Origin: Trema orientale
Lineage: Eukaryota > Streptophyta > Magnoliopsida > Rosales > Cannabaceae
NCBI GenBank assembly: GCA_002914845.1
Contig: JXTC01000004.1
Location: forward strand, 617,846 to 681,845
Direction of reading: 5' to 3'
Length of the DNA: 64,000 nucleotides
Shown here: positions 47,270-58,019 of the stretch, one piece after another
How the letters are laid out: every line of letters begins with the position of its first letter
How positions within the stretch are numbered: position 1 is the first letter of the stretch
Notes under the pieces: generated by a model
Database searches by the model: none
What the model saw: the letters and a program-made list of their open reading frames with translations, nothing else
Told to the model about the DNA's origin: nothing
Translations under genes and position numbers: made by a program

Positions 47270-48852
47270 GAGAATTTAGGTAAATATACATGATAATTGG
47301 CATATTTTGGTTCATATGCTCTCCTAAATAAAAGTTTGTGAAATATGTAGATATCACCAGAAAAGTCATCTTTACCTCAATAAACTATATGCATCTCTTC
47401 TCTTTAACTTAGCCGAAATTTCGTCTCTCTCATGTCTCTATGCTTCCCTATATGTTGATTCTTCAAGTTAACAGTCGTATGAGGAGCTGAAATTGTAAGA
47501 TCAAAAAAGAATTAAAGAAAAAAATGAGAAAAGATAACTGAAAAAAAGCGAAAAAAGAATTTGAGAAGAAAACCTCGTTCTCATATCTCACATCACCGTC
47601 AAACTCATCATTTTCTTCTCTTCTCTCTTTATTCTTCTCCACTTAGTTATGGATATAGTTTAAAATAGCATATTATCAAATTTCGAGATATTATAAGGTA
47701 ATTTATATGTTAAAAAATTATTTTGAGGTTAATTTTTACGTACAAAAAATCGCAATAAGTTTCAATGATATTTCGATGAAAATTATATTCTCAGTAAAAT
47801 TTTGATAAAAATGATATTTTTGATAATTTTCGATGCCATTTCGATGCAATTTTGATGAATTTTAGATGCAATTTCGATGATATTTCGATGAAAGTGGTAC
47901 TCTCAATAATATTTTGATAAAGTGGTATTTTTGATAATTTTCGATGCAAGTTCGATGAATCTTCGATGCATTTTTGATGATGTTTCAATGATATTTCAAT
48001 GAAAGTAGTATTCTCAATAATATTTTTATAAAGTGGATTTTTGATAATTTTCGATACAAGTTCCATGAATTTCGATGAAAGTGGTATTTTTGAAAATATT
48101 TTATCGACAGTACCACTTCATCGAAATTATATCAAAATTTTGTCAAAATATATCAAAAATATCACTTTATCGAAATATTATCAAAAATACTACATTCATC
48201 AAAATATTATCAAAAATACATCAAAAATTATCAAAATTACCATTATCGAAATATTACTGAGAATACCACTGTTATCGAAAAGTCATCGAAATAACATAAA
48301 AAATTATCAAAAATACCATTTTCATCGAAATTTTACTGAGAATATAATTTTCATCGAAAAATCATCTAAAATTATTGTAATTTTTTGTTAAAACTCATAA
48401 AAATTAACCTCAAAGTAATTTTTTTAACATATAAATTACCTCATAATATCTCAAAATTTGATTCTATGCTATTTAAACTATACCCATGACTAAGTGGAGG
48501 AGAATGAAGAGAGAAGAGAGGGAAATGATGAGTTTGAAGGTGATGTGAGAGATGAGAATGAGATTTTCTTCTCAAATTCTTTTTTCTCCTTTTTTTTTAT
48601 TTATCTTTTCTCATTTTTTTCTTTTATTTTTTTCTAATCTTACAATTTCAGCTCCTCATACAATTATTAACTTGAAGAATCGAGATACAGGGAAGCATAG
48701 AGGCGTAGAAGGTTAAAGAGAAGAGAGACATATAATTTATTAAGAATAAATGTGTCTTTTCAAGTGATATATGTATATTTTATTAACTTTTTTTGAGGAG
48801 GGTATATAGACCAAAATATGCCTATTATAATATATATTTAAGCTAATTTCTC
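47270..48852. mobile_element. Long-arm foldback element, 1,583 bp
   Basis: The two halves are inverted copies across nearly the whole length. Left landmarks GGCATATTTTGGT (47298), GGAGCTGAAATTGTAAGATC (47483), ACTTAGTTATGGATATAGTT (47641) and GAGGTTAATTTTTACG (47724) reappear inverted on the right at 48817, 48638, 48474 and 48400. A 9-bp flanking repeat with one mismatch (TTTTAAATA 47261-47269; TTTTGAATA 48853-48861) suggests MULE-type insertion. Toward the centre the left arm holds about three copies of a 110-bp unit containing TTTCGATGAAAGTGGTA (near 47780, 47891, 48001). No transposase is encoded; open frames here are repeat translations. Confidence 0.8.
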
Positions 48853-48861
48853 TTTTGAATA

Positions 48862-49846
48862 TTTGCATGTTGCTTCAAAAATCCTTCATTTGATGTACGA
48901 TTATGCTCCTATGTAAGAACCCATCTTTCTTTTTGACTGCATGTTCCCCAAACCTCATTAGACAAGAGGAAGCATTTCTGAGTTCCCCTTCCATCTTGTG
49001 TGGTAGCTGATGTGCATGATTAAATAGGTGTTCCAAATATAGGAATAAGATTTTATAAATATGAGAATTTATTATATTTTTAAATTGGTTCTCTCCACTC
49101 ATGTTTGAACTTTGAAGTTTTAGTGTTAAACGTAATAATGGGTTTAACAATCTAAAAAGTCGTTCTATACTGGAGAATTTTCTTAAAATAATCCGTTCTA
49201 AAAATTGAAAAATTAACCACTTGAAAAATTGTATTTAAAACAGCTTATATTATTTTGAAGCTCCAAAATTGCCCTCGAACTTACCCTAAAGGAAAAATCT
49301 GAATTACCTTTTTCCTAATTGCATAATCGTTCGCTGCGGAAACTTTATAGATCATCAAATTTGTACAAAAAGAATGATAACTAGGTCCATGTGAATTATA
49401 TATACAGAGAGATATACATTATATATCTACACACTAGAATTTTAATACCCTTTAATCTATAGATGTAGTTTGAAAAGGCAAGGAGGAAGAAGAAAAAAAA
49501 ATTGTTCCATTTTCAAAAATTTCACAAATAGTCTGAAAAGGAAAAAAAAATTGTAATTTCAGACTATTAAAAACAATAAAGTGTAGAGGGTATAATATGC
49601 CTAAAATTTAGGCTTGACTGGATTTTCTTTCGGAGGACTGCTTTTAGCTTTTAATTAAAAGTGGTTGAATAAAGTATGAAAAACAGAAGTATATGGTAAA
49701 TTCTGTTGCTAGTAGATTTTAAAATATGCTAATCGCCATTTTCCAAAAAATTTAAAAAATATGATAAATGTTATTTTTACAAAATTGACTTTGCCATCAC
49801 ATATGTTTTTTTTTTTTTTTTTTTTGAGAGAACACATATGTTATGC
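48862..49846. other. Intergenic DNA
   Basis: AT-rich with no gene found. Poly-T at about 49808-49824. Confidence 0.45.
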
Positions 49847-50543
49847 TTCGTTTGGTATGCAAGATACGATTGGATTTGATTGGATTGGATTGGATTGAAT
49901 TGTACTATTTTAAAGGATTGGATTGGATTAGATAGGATAAGATAAGATAGAAGTATAGTCCAATCCTATCCCACGTTTGATGTGTTACCTTTTGTTAGGA
50001 TAAGATTAGCATGTGTATTTCATAATTTTAACTAAATAAAAAATTTTGAGATTTGGTTATTTAGAAAAATATTACTTTTAAAAATTAATTTAGAAAAATA
50101 CTATTTTAAAACTCAATTTTATAAAAATATCATTTTAAAAAATTTATTTACAAAAATACCACTTTTAAAATTTTTTTTGAAAAATACCATTTTTAAAACT
50201 TTTTTTTGGGAAAAAATTATCAATTTTTGTAAAATTATTTGCAAAAATACTACTTATAAAAAACTATTTTGAAAAATACCATTTTTGGTTTTATTACTTT
50301 TAAAAGTTAATTTCGAAAGTAACATTTTTTACTACTTCAAAAATATTCTATTATTTTTAATCAAATTCCTAATATCTCCCAATCCTAAATTCTCGAGAGG
50401 ATAAAATTATCCCCTTCTAAGGGTATTATTTTTGGAGTGCTTATTTTAATCCAATCTAATCCTTTTTCATATGCATACACTAAACATAAGATTAATTTAA
50501 TCCAATCCAATCTCATTCTTATCATGCATTCCAAACGTGGCCT
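49847..50543. mobile_element. Probable MITE, about 0.7 kb
   Basis: Left terminus TGCTTCGTTTGGTATGCAAG is partly inverse to the right terminus ATGCATTCCAAACGTGGC. Next to each end are GATTGGATTGGATTGG and its inverse. The centre repeats AAAAATACCATTTTTAAAA-like phrases. A TTA/CTA flank is only approximate. Confidence 0.55.
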
Positions 50544-50564
50544 AGTCTTTAGATAACACAATAT

Positions 50565-50746
50565 TTTTTTTTTGGTAAACAAAAAGAGCAGATGAGATCT
50601 CGGTGGTGGGTCACTTCCCAGAGCCACCCCTATTCGGTTGGACTCCCAAGGATGACGTGAGGACTTGAACCCTTGACATCACATTCCTAAAGTGAGAGAA
50701 TACCTTAAGAAATTGCGTCTTGCCACTTTGACCGTCCCACTGGAAA
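50565..50746 (-). mobile_element. tRNA-derived SINE with perfect 16-bp target duplication
   Basis: On the minus strand the 182-bp body starts near GGGACGGTCAAAGTGGC, an A-box-like motif, followed by GGTTCAAGTCC, a canonical pol III B box, and ends in a run of A. A perfect duplication TTAGATAACACAATAT flanks it (50549-50564 and 50747-50762). This is a textbook SINE, young enough to keep the duplication intact. Confidence 0.88.
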
Positions 50747-50762
50747 TTAGATAACACAATAT

Positions 50763-51300
50763 AGCAGGCTGCATCACAATTGCAACATATCATAATAATA
50801 TCAACCTGGTCATTTGTCCTTTGTCTACTTAGTCAACAGGAGGTAACCAAAAAAAAAAAAAAAAAAAAAAAAAATGGTTAAAACTTTATCAAAGACTTTT
50901 CCAAAAAAAAAAAAAAACACCTTATGAAAGGAGTTGAAGAAAATGACAGAAATCTGTACTACATATGTCATGTCGTTTTGGAATGCTAAAAGAGTAACAG
51001 AAGTATTGATATAAATGACAATAGACTCTTACGTGTGATAGATTAATGAATTAGTGTGAAAAATATTAATAAAAAATAAATCCAACTATTTTCCTTTTCT
51101 TGGGTACTAAGTAATCTCACTCCTGAAGCTACTATACTCTGGGCCCCACTGATCTCTCTGCTTCAGATAGGGATGGCGCCTGCAGTAGCAGCTTCCTCCA
51201 TTCTGACAACTGATCACAAGAGGAGCTCGCATGGCCTCACCCTTTCCATGTATACTTTCTTTAACTATTTTCCATTAGCACAGTACTACTACTTCACCCT
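50763..51300. other. Intergenic DNA
   Basis: Two poly-A runs near 50849-50873 and 50903-50917. The stretch 51120-51260 is less AT-rich but encodes nothing recognisable. Confidence 0.45.
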
Positions 51301-51583
51301 TAAAGGTTTGAAGAAGAAGAAAAAGAAAGAAGGAAGGAAAGAAGAGAGTTAGGGGAGAGACTGCCAATAGGTATCGAGATTATCGTCACGGAGAGAGGAG
51401 ACGCCATTGCCGGTCTTGCAAGAGCTAATGCTTCAAGCGGCCTTTTTCCCTATTTCTCTGAGATCATCGTCCACCATTAGCACCTGATTCCATCTTGTCA
51501 GCTTCACTTCATCTTCTCCGATGATTCCGTTGCCATATACCCATTTTGCTTTTGCAGGCTCGGTTATCTCTTACAATCTCAGT
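51301..51583 (-). pseudogene. Duplicated APC10 exon 1 (broken)
   Basis: This stretch matches 45231-45523, covering the start of APC10 intron 1, all of exon 1 and the start of the leader. The ATG is at 51536-51534. Relative to the intact gene it has a 4-base deletion after the first six codons and a TGA (51435-51433) in place of Trp36. No other APC10 exon follows. Its natural upstream continuation is not next to it but at about 61574. Confidence 0.88.
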
Positions 51584-51996
51584 CCTTAAAAAATTGCAGA
51601 ATAATTAGCTCCATGAACTCCTTGGAAAGGCACTTTTCAATATTCACCTTGTAATATATATTTTTTAAAACACTTTATTTTTATTTGATTTTTTCTGATG
51701 TGAACTCGAGAAATAACAATTATACCCCTTTTTATTTAAAATAAAATCAGATTGAGGGCTCGATTAAAACCACCCCTAAAGGCTTTGCTTTGCTTGGCTT
51801 CTTCTTCTTCCCTTCTCCTTCTTCCTTTGGCGCGTAAAAGAGGTCTGAACATAGAGCAACCCCGATCAGAAAGCTGTCGAGTTCCTTGTCGTCGTCGCCA
51901 AGGTTGCTGCCCCCAGTCGACTTCGTCTCTCCCTTTAGCATAATAATGGTTCGGATGAAAAACTCTTCCTTTAGAGCTATAGGACTAGAGTTAACA
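51584..51996. other. Left part of the segment inserted in the APC10 duplicate
   Basis: Homology to APC10 ends at about 51583. The strand has short frames on both sides at 51747-51943 (minus strand: KGETKSTGGSNLGDDDKELD) that I cannot assign. Confidence 0.4.
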
Positions 51997-53400
51997 TCTT
52001 AATTGGAGTCGAATGGAGAGACTCCCTGGTCAGATGGATCAGCCTCTAAGTCAAATGGATCAACTTCTGGGTCAGATAGGTCAACAATGCTAAAGGTGGT
52101 AAAATTTCACTCTTTGGCTAGTGGGTTATGATAACATCTAAAACCTATTTTGTGTTTTTTTTTTCCAATTTATTGTTCAATAATTTTTCCTTATTTCAAT
52201 AATTTGAACAAGAGGTTGTTTTACTATCTTAATACATTATTAAGATATCCAAATAAGGTAACATAAAATTGCACTTTAGAGAAGTGCTAGAATATATGAG
52301 TCTTGAATTAATTTTTCTAAGATTTATACAATAAAATGAAACAAATTCTGATTTTTGGTATTGAAGTAAAGTGAATACCCAAATCAAATTTAATATGGTA
52401 TTAATGACTCTTTTTTGTTTAAAATTGTGTAGGTAGAAAAAGAGAATACCTAACTCGATCACCCTCAGATAATTTTCATTATACATTGATGCTTATTATG
52501 TTTTAATTTCATACTCCAAATCCAATTAAGTTTGATTAGGTCCTTTCAGGTTTTTCTAAAGTTACGTTAAATATTTCGGAAAAACTCGACTGGGTTCATT
52601 TGAGCTCAAATGGATCCAGTAGAGTTCTTAAGTCAAAGAGTAAAAAACCCAACTAGGTCCCTTTGAGCTCGAATGGATCCAGTAGAATTCTTAATTTAAA
52701 AAGTATCTTGAATCCATAAAAAATCTAACTGAGTCAATTTGAGCTCGAATAGATCCAGTAGAGTTCTTAATTCAAAGAGTTTAATTCAAAAATAAATAAA
52801 TTTTGATTTTTGGTATTGAAGTAAAGTGAAGTTAGTAGAATGGATCCATTGAGGTTTTTCCAAAATTATGTTGAATTGTTTTTGAGAACCCCACTAGGTC
52901 CATTTGAGCTCGAATAGAGCCAGTAGAGTTCTTAATTCAAAGAAGTGCCTCAACTAGATCTTTTAGAGTTTGACTGGGTCCATGAAGTTTAATATGGTAT
53001 TAATGACTCTTTCATGTTTAAAATTGTGTAGGTAGAAAAAGAGAAAACCCAACCTGATCACCCTCAGGTAATTTTCTTTATACATTGATGTTTATTATGT
53101 TTTAATTTCATACCCCAAATTCAATTAAGTTTGATTAGGTCCTTTTACGTTTTTCCAAAATTGTGTTAAATATTTTTAAAAAATCGGACTAGGTTTATTT
53201 GAGCTCAAATAGATCCAGTAGAGTTCTTAAGTCAAAGAGTGAAAAATCTAACTAGGTCTCTTTGAGCTCGAATGGATCCAATAGGGTTCTTAATTCAAAG
53301 AGTGTCTTGAATCCATGAAAAATCTGACTAAGTCTATTTGAGCTAGAATAGATCCAATAGAGTTCTTAATTCAAAGAGTTTAATATAGTCTTAATGACTT
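51997..53400. repeat. GAGCTCGAATGGATCCAGTA minisatellite with 599-bp duplication
   Basis: Short units first appear at 52025-52090 (GGTCAGATGGATCA and variants). From 52590 a unit built on TTTGAGCTCGAATGGATCCA and GTAGAGTTCTTAATTCAAAG repeats many times at irregular spacing. A larger block starting TAATATGGTATTAATGACTC occurs at 52391 and 52990, a 599-bp direct repeat. A related motif set is at 60.67-60.96 kb. Confidence 0.7.
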
Positions 53401-55945
53401 TTTAATTGATGTTTTAAAAATAAATTGACTGGCCTATTATAGTTTGACATGACACTTATCTATAATTAATTGTAGGTTGAAGATGTCCCTCACCTTAAAC
53501 CTATTTTGGAGCCAAATGAGCACTTCTAAAAACAAGGTGAATTACGAAAAATATCATGAAATTTGGGTATTCTATAATTTTAACCGTAAAATTTAGATTC
53601 TATAAAATAATATTATGAGATTATAAATTTGTGAAAATTGATATCATGTGTTGACTTTTTGAATTATTTTAGTCCTAAAAAAACAATAATACCTTTCGAA
53701 TTAAGGAGAAGAACAAAAGCTAACCCGATTTTAACGTGGATATTATTGTCATTTTCTTACAAAAATTAGTCAAAAATAAGACTAAAGTATCAATTTTAAC
53801 AAATTCTTAATTTGAGGATATTATTTTGTAGAATTTAAACACCGAGATTAAAATTATAGAACACTAAAACATCCGAGTTATTTTCTAATTTTTGAAGGTA
53901 ACCCTTTAAAATATTGTTAGATTTTGCATATTTTTAGTTTATTCTACTATGATTCATTGCTCAGAAACTCTGCAATATTGCACTACTAATTAAAATTCTC
54001 TTATAGAGGTCTCCTCTTTCTATGAAAAAAGAGTACTAGAAGTAGCTACAACAGTGAACCATTTTTCTATGGGAGATAATTGTGTCATTTCATATTATCA
54101 ACGTATTTATATTATATGAGTTTCGTGTTACCTACAGATTATCTGTTTAATAAAAATGTCATTAAGAACAATATATTTTCCTTTTGAAAGAAAGACCATA
54201 CTATAAACCAATTAAGTTCTCTTAAGCCAATTAAATAATTGCCAGTTTAATGTAGATTGCAAAGTTGACGAATACTTCAGACGGCTATTATTTTTCATAC
54301 TCAACCTGCAGCAGCACTGAATCCTTTTCATAGGCGTAGATGTATTGGAAATTTTGGATTTTTTTAAAATATTTTTTATATTGAAGCAGCAAGAATATAG
54401 GTTGTAGATTTTTTTTTTTTTAAATAACAATACATTATATCAATACATTGAAGTTTTTTTTTTAATTAAAAAACGAGTTTAATTAATGACCTCCACTTAT
54501 TAAAAAAATGAAAATAATTTATATACTAAGTCAAACTTTCGATCAAATATCCAATCCTCACTCCACCAGCTGAGCAAATCAATACATCGAGGTTAAGGCC
54601 GCATTTATACCCCTAACATAAGTGCACTTTGATCGGCCAAATGCATCAGGTAGAATACTGATATTAATAATTTGTCAATCACGTCAGTTACATCCTCCTT
54701 CTATTGTATGGTGAATCTCATAACTAAGGCTTAAGGTACGTCAATTGACTGCAATATTTCTCGACATTTGTCCTCAATATTTCTCTAATAGCCATATAAT
54801 AGAATTAAAAAGTTATAAACTAACAAGATGAATTTATGACTCATATACGTTTATACATGATCTGGCATTGATATATTAGCCAGGTAAAGTGAGAAGAAAG
54901 ATCTGAATTCAATAATGTGAAATAATATGCTTTTTATAAAGCTAATAAGTGTCAGCGTACCCCTAATGTCCTAAAAAAGAAAGCATTATCTTTGTCCAAT
55001 ACGTACAATTTTATATATTTTTCTTTTGTATGAGTTCATATATGATGTATCCAAATTGTATTCATAAATATCATTTTAACTTCAATCATGCATGAACATG
55101 CTCTTTCTCTCACTCTCTCTCTCTCTTTGTCTCTCTCTAATTAAGGGTTATAATGGTCTTTGAACTATCCAACTAGTTACAATTTGTCTCTAGAGTTCTA
55201 TTTTGGGAAATAGATTTTTAAATTTTTCTATTTAATGCAATTTGGCCATAAAACAATCCAAATCACAACATACTGTTAATTTTATTATTGATAACATACA
55301 CGACTAGTATGTGGTAACATTTAAAAAGAGTATTTGAGGGGAATAAACTAAACAAAATGATTTAAAAAAATATTTTATTTAAGATTATTGAAATTATAAA
55401 TTTGAAAAAAAAAATTCTATAATTGATCATTTTATGGTTAAAATTCTCAAATTACCTCTCAAGTATACTATCAAAAGCTTCCGCAAGTGGGTTTTCTGTC
55501 AGTAATTTAATGCATGCTGCAATTTGGAGAATTCGGAGACCAAAGTGCATAGAATCGAAAAGTTTAGGAGCATCATTGCCAAAATTAAAAATTGTGAATA
55601 TCAAATTACTTCAAATTAGATATTTTAGGGACATGTGCCATAAATTCTTTCACTAATGCTTTAACTAGAAGTACTACTCTTTTCGTTGATTTTTAATTAG
55701 GTAAACTGTAAAAAAAATAACCCGAGTGGCTTCCAATTTAAACCATCAAGTTTGGACTCTGTAAAATAATATCTGAAATTAAAAATTTCTAAATGGCAAA
55801 AGATAATAATATCCTCAATTTAAGGAGAGTAATAAGAAATAATCCGGTTTTAATGAATATTATTCGTATTTTTTCGTTACTGAAAAATAATCAGTTCAGA
55901 GTATTAATTTTTAGAAATTATCTCATAATATTATTTGGGCTTTTG
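53401..55945. other. AT-rich intergenic DNA
   Basis: No gene supported. A CT microsatellite at about 55100-55137. Phrases on the theme AAAATAATATTATGAGATT recur in decayed form. Confidence 0.45.
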
Positions 55946-56421
55946 GCATGACTGGTCTACAAATATCCACCAAGTGTCGTTTGGTTGTAACTGTCAACTG
56001 TATAAAAGAGACACTAAAGAATGATCCAGAAGACTTACAATGGTTCAAGGAACAATCTCCATTTGGCCACTTTCTTGATGTTTCAGACCATTACGAACAT
56101 TCGAGCTAAGTGATGTGGCTATTACTCATTCGTCAAGCACATTGTGAGGGTAGGCATAAGATATGGTTCGCTGTGAAGGGAAAACCTATTAGATTCTCGT
56201 TGATGGAGTATGTATTGATATCTGGGCTCAATTGCTCAACTATTCCAGATGATCTTCAAGTGAATCCAAAGTCGTTTATAGTTGCAAAAAGAAAAAAGGC
56301 AATAGCCATATTTTTGTTTGTCTCTGAAATTTTTTTGAATGGAGAAAAGCCCATATATGGTATTGACGAGTTTTTGTTTAGATTGGTTAATGATATGGAT
56401 GCATTTAAGCAATTTCCTTAG
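55946..56421 (+). pseudogene. DUF1985 domain relic (MULE/Ulp1-type element)
   Basis: The plus frame reads NDPEDLQWFKEQSPFGHFLD, is cut by a TAA just before 56110, and continues IWFAVKGKPIRFSLMEYVLI and SGLNCSTIPDD. This pattern is the DUF1985 domain that precedes Ulp1-like cysteine protease domains in Kaonashi-type plant MULEs. No protease domain follows, and the frame ends at a TAG after FKQFP. Confidence 0.7.
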
Positions 56422-58019
56422 AGAACTTATTCTTACAACTATCTGTTGGAGCAATTAGATTGTGCAATTAGATTGTGCAATAAAGTCGAAAGCTGAGGAG
56501 TTGCATAAAAAGAATGAGAGCGAGACCATACACACTTATATGGGTTTCGTACTTCCTTTGGCGGTAGGAAAATTTCCCTAAGATAGACAGTTTTTCTTGA
56601 GTAATTCTTTTTTATTTTCCTAGCTCTTATAGTTTTGCTTGTTACTATATGTAGGTATTGGTATATGAGTATATACCAGCTATTGCAAATGAGTCTCAAT
56701 CCACTTTGTAAATAGTAGCCTAAGTATGATCAATTGGATCTACACTTGACATTTTATAAGTACATTGAATGAAACAATATAAGTCCTACTTATATTAATT
56801 ATGTGGACTATGTCTGAAGAAACGTGTGCATGCACATGTATATATATGTATATGTATGTATATATGTATATGTATATATATGGTTGTCAATCTAGTAAGT
56901 ATTTTTTTTTAGCCATTGGATCATCATCTAACAATGATCTAACCGTTATAATGATGTGCATAAAAAGACGTGTATCATTAATATTATTTCTCTCTTTACT
57001 TTATATTGTAAAAAAAAATATACATGATAAATTTTAATTGGCCAAAACGATGCCTTTGTATAGGTAAAAAAAAAAAACTACTAGATTAGTGCCCTATATA
57101 TATATATGCAACAATGTGGGCTTGAAATCCAAATGATAAGGAGCTAAAAAACAGTGACCAATTATTATCAAATATATGCACATTTATTTGTTTACTAAAT
57201 ATATATATACATATAGTACTACCACTTACACTTTATATTAATATGTAGGTATGCACTGATAAGAGTGATTTAGTGTAAGATTCTATACATACTATTCTTT
57301 GTACAAAATATATATTGTAGACTACTCATATACTCTGTCTAGAGTTTGCATCCAAGATAAATAATCCATTTTAACAAAAATTTTGTCAAGGATAAGGTTT
57401 TTTATGTTAGTAATTGAAGTATGTATGGTATTATCCCTAAATAGAAGATAATAAATTTGTATGAGAAAGAAATGATTTTAAGAATTGTAGAGAGCAAATA
57501 TAGAAATCGGGTTTTACGGTAGCTAAAATCAAGAATCAATAAAACTTCGGTTTCATATATATTTTTCAAGTTTAAATTTAAGATCTACATTATAATAAAA
57601 ATAAAGTTCAAAATTTCAAGCTATAATGTGATTATTTTCTCAAACATAGACTAACAAGTTTAATTTTGATTTAAAAAATCTTCTAATTTAGAGATGGAAA
57701 ATGACTTATTTTATAAAACTTTCCTCATGCAACGATATCCACTAATGCATGCACCATATGCTAAGAAAGCGTATTTGAATACGTTAAATTGGGTAACCTC
57801 TAAATGTGTGATTATGCCAGGATTCAACTTTTGAATAATATACAAATAAGCAGGGAGTCATTGAAAACTAAACTCTGGTGAACCCCTAAGAAGGTTGTTA
57901 GCAAGTTTTTTTCCCTTTCAAGTTTTCCAATATGTTATTAGAACATGATGGTTATGTATCATAGTCATTATTGACTTTAGAGTTGGTGTCTCTTTTTGAC
58001 CTTCGAAATGTGAGTTCAT
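56422..58019. other. AT-rich spacer between MULE relics
   Basis: Contains TA/TGTA microsatellite at about 56830-56882. No gene. Confidence 0.45.

Noticed and set aside
47791-48391. Open frames on both strands with repeated Ile/Glu/Asn phrases
   Set aside because: They are translations of the 110-bp repeat in the foldback element, mirrored on both strands.
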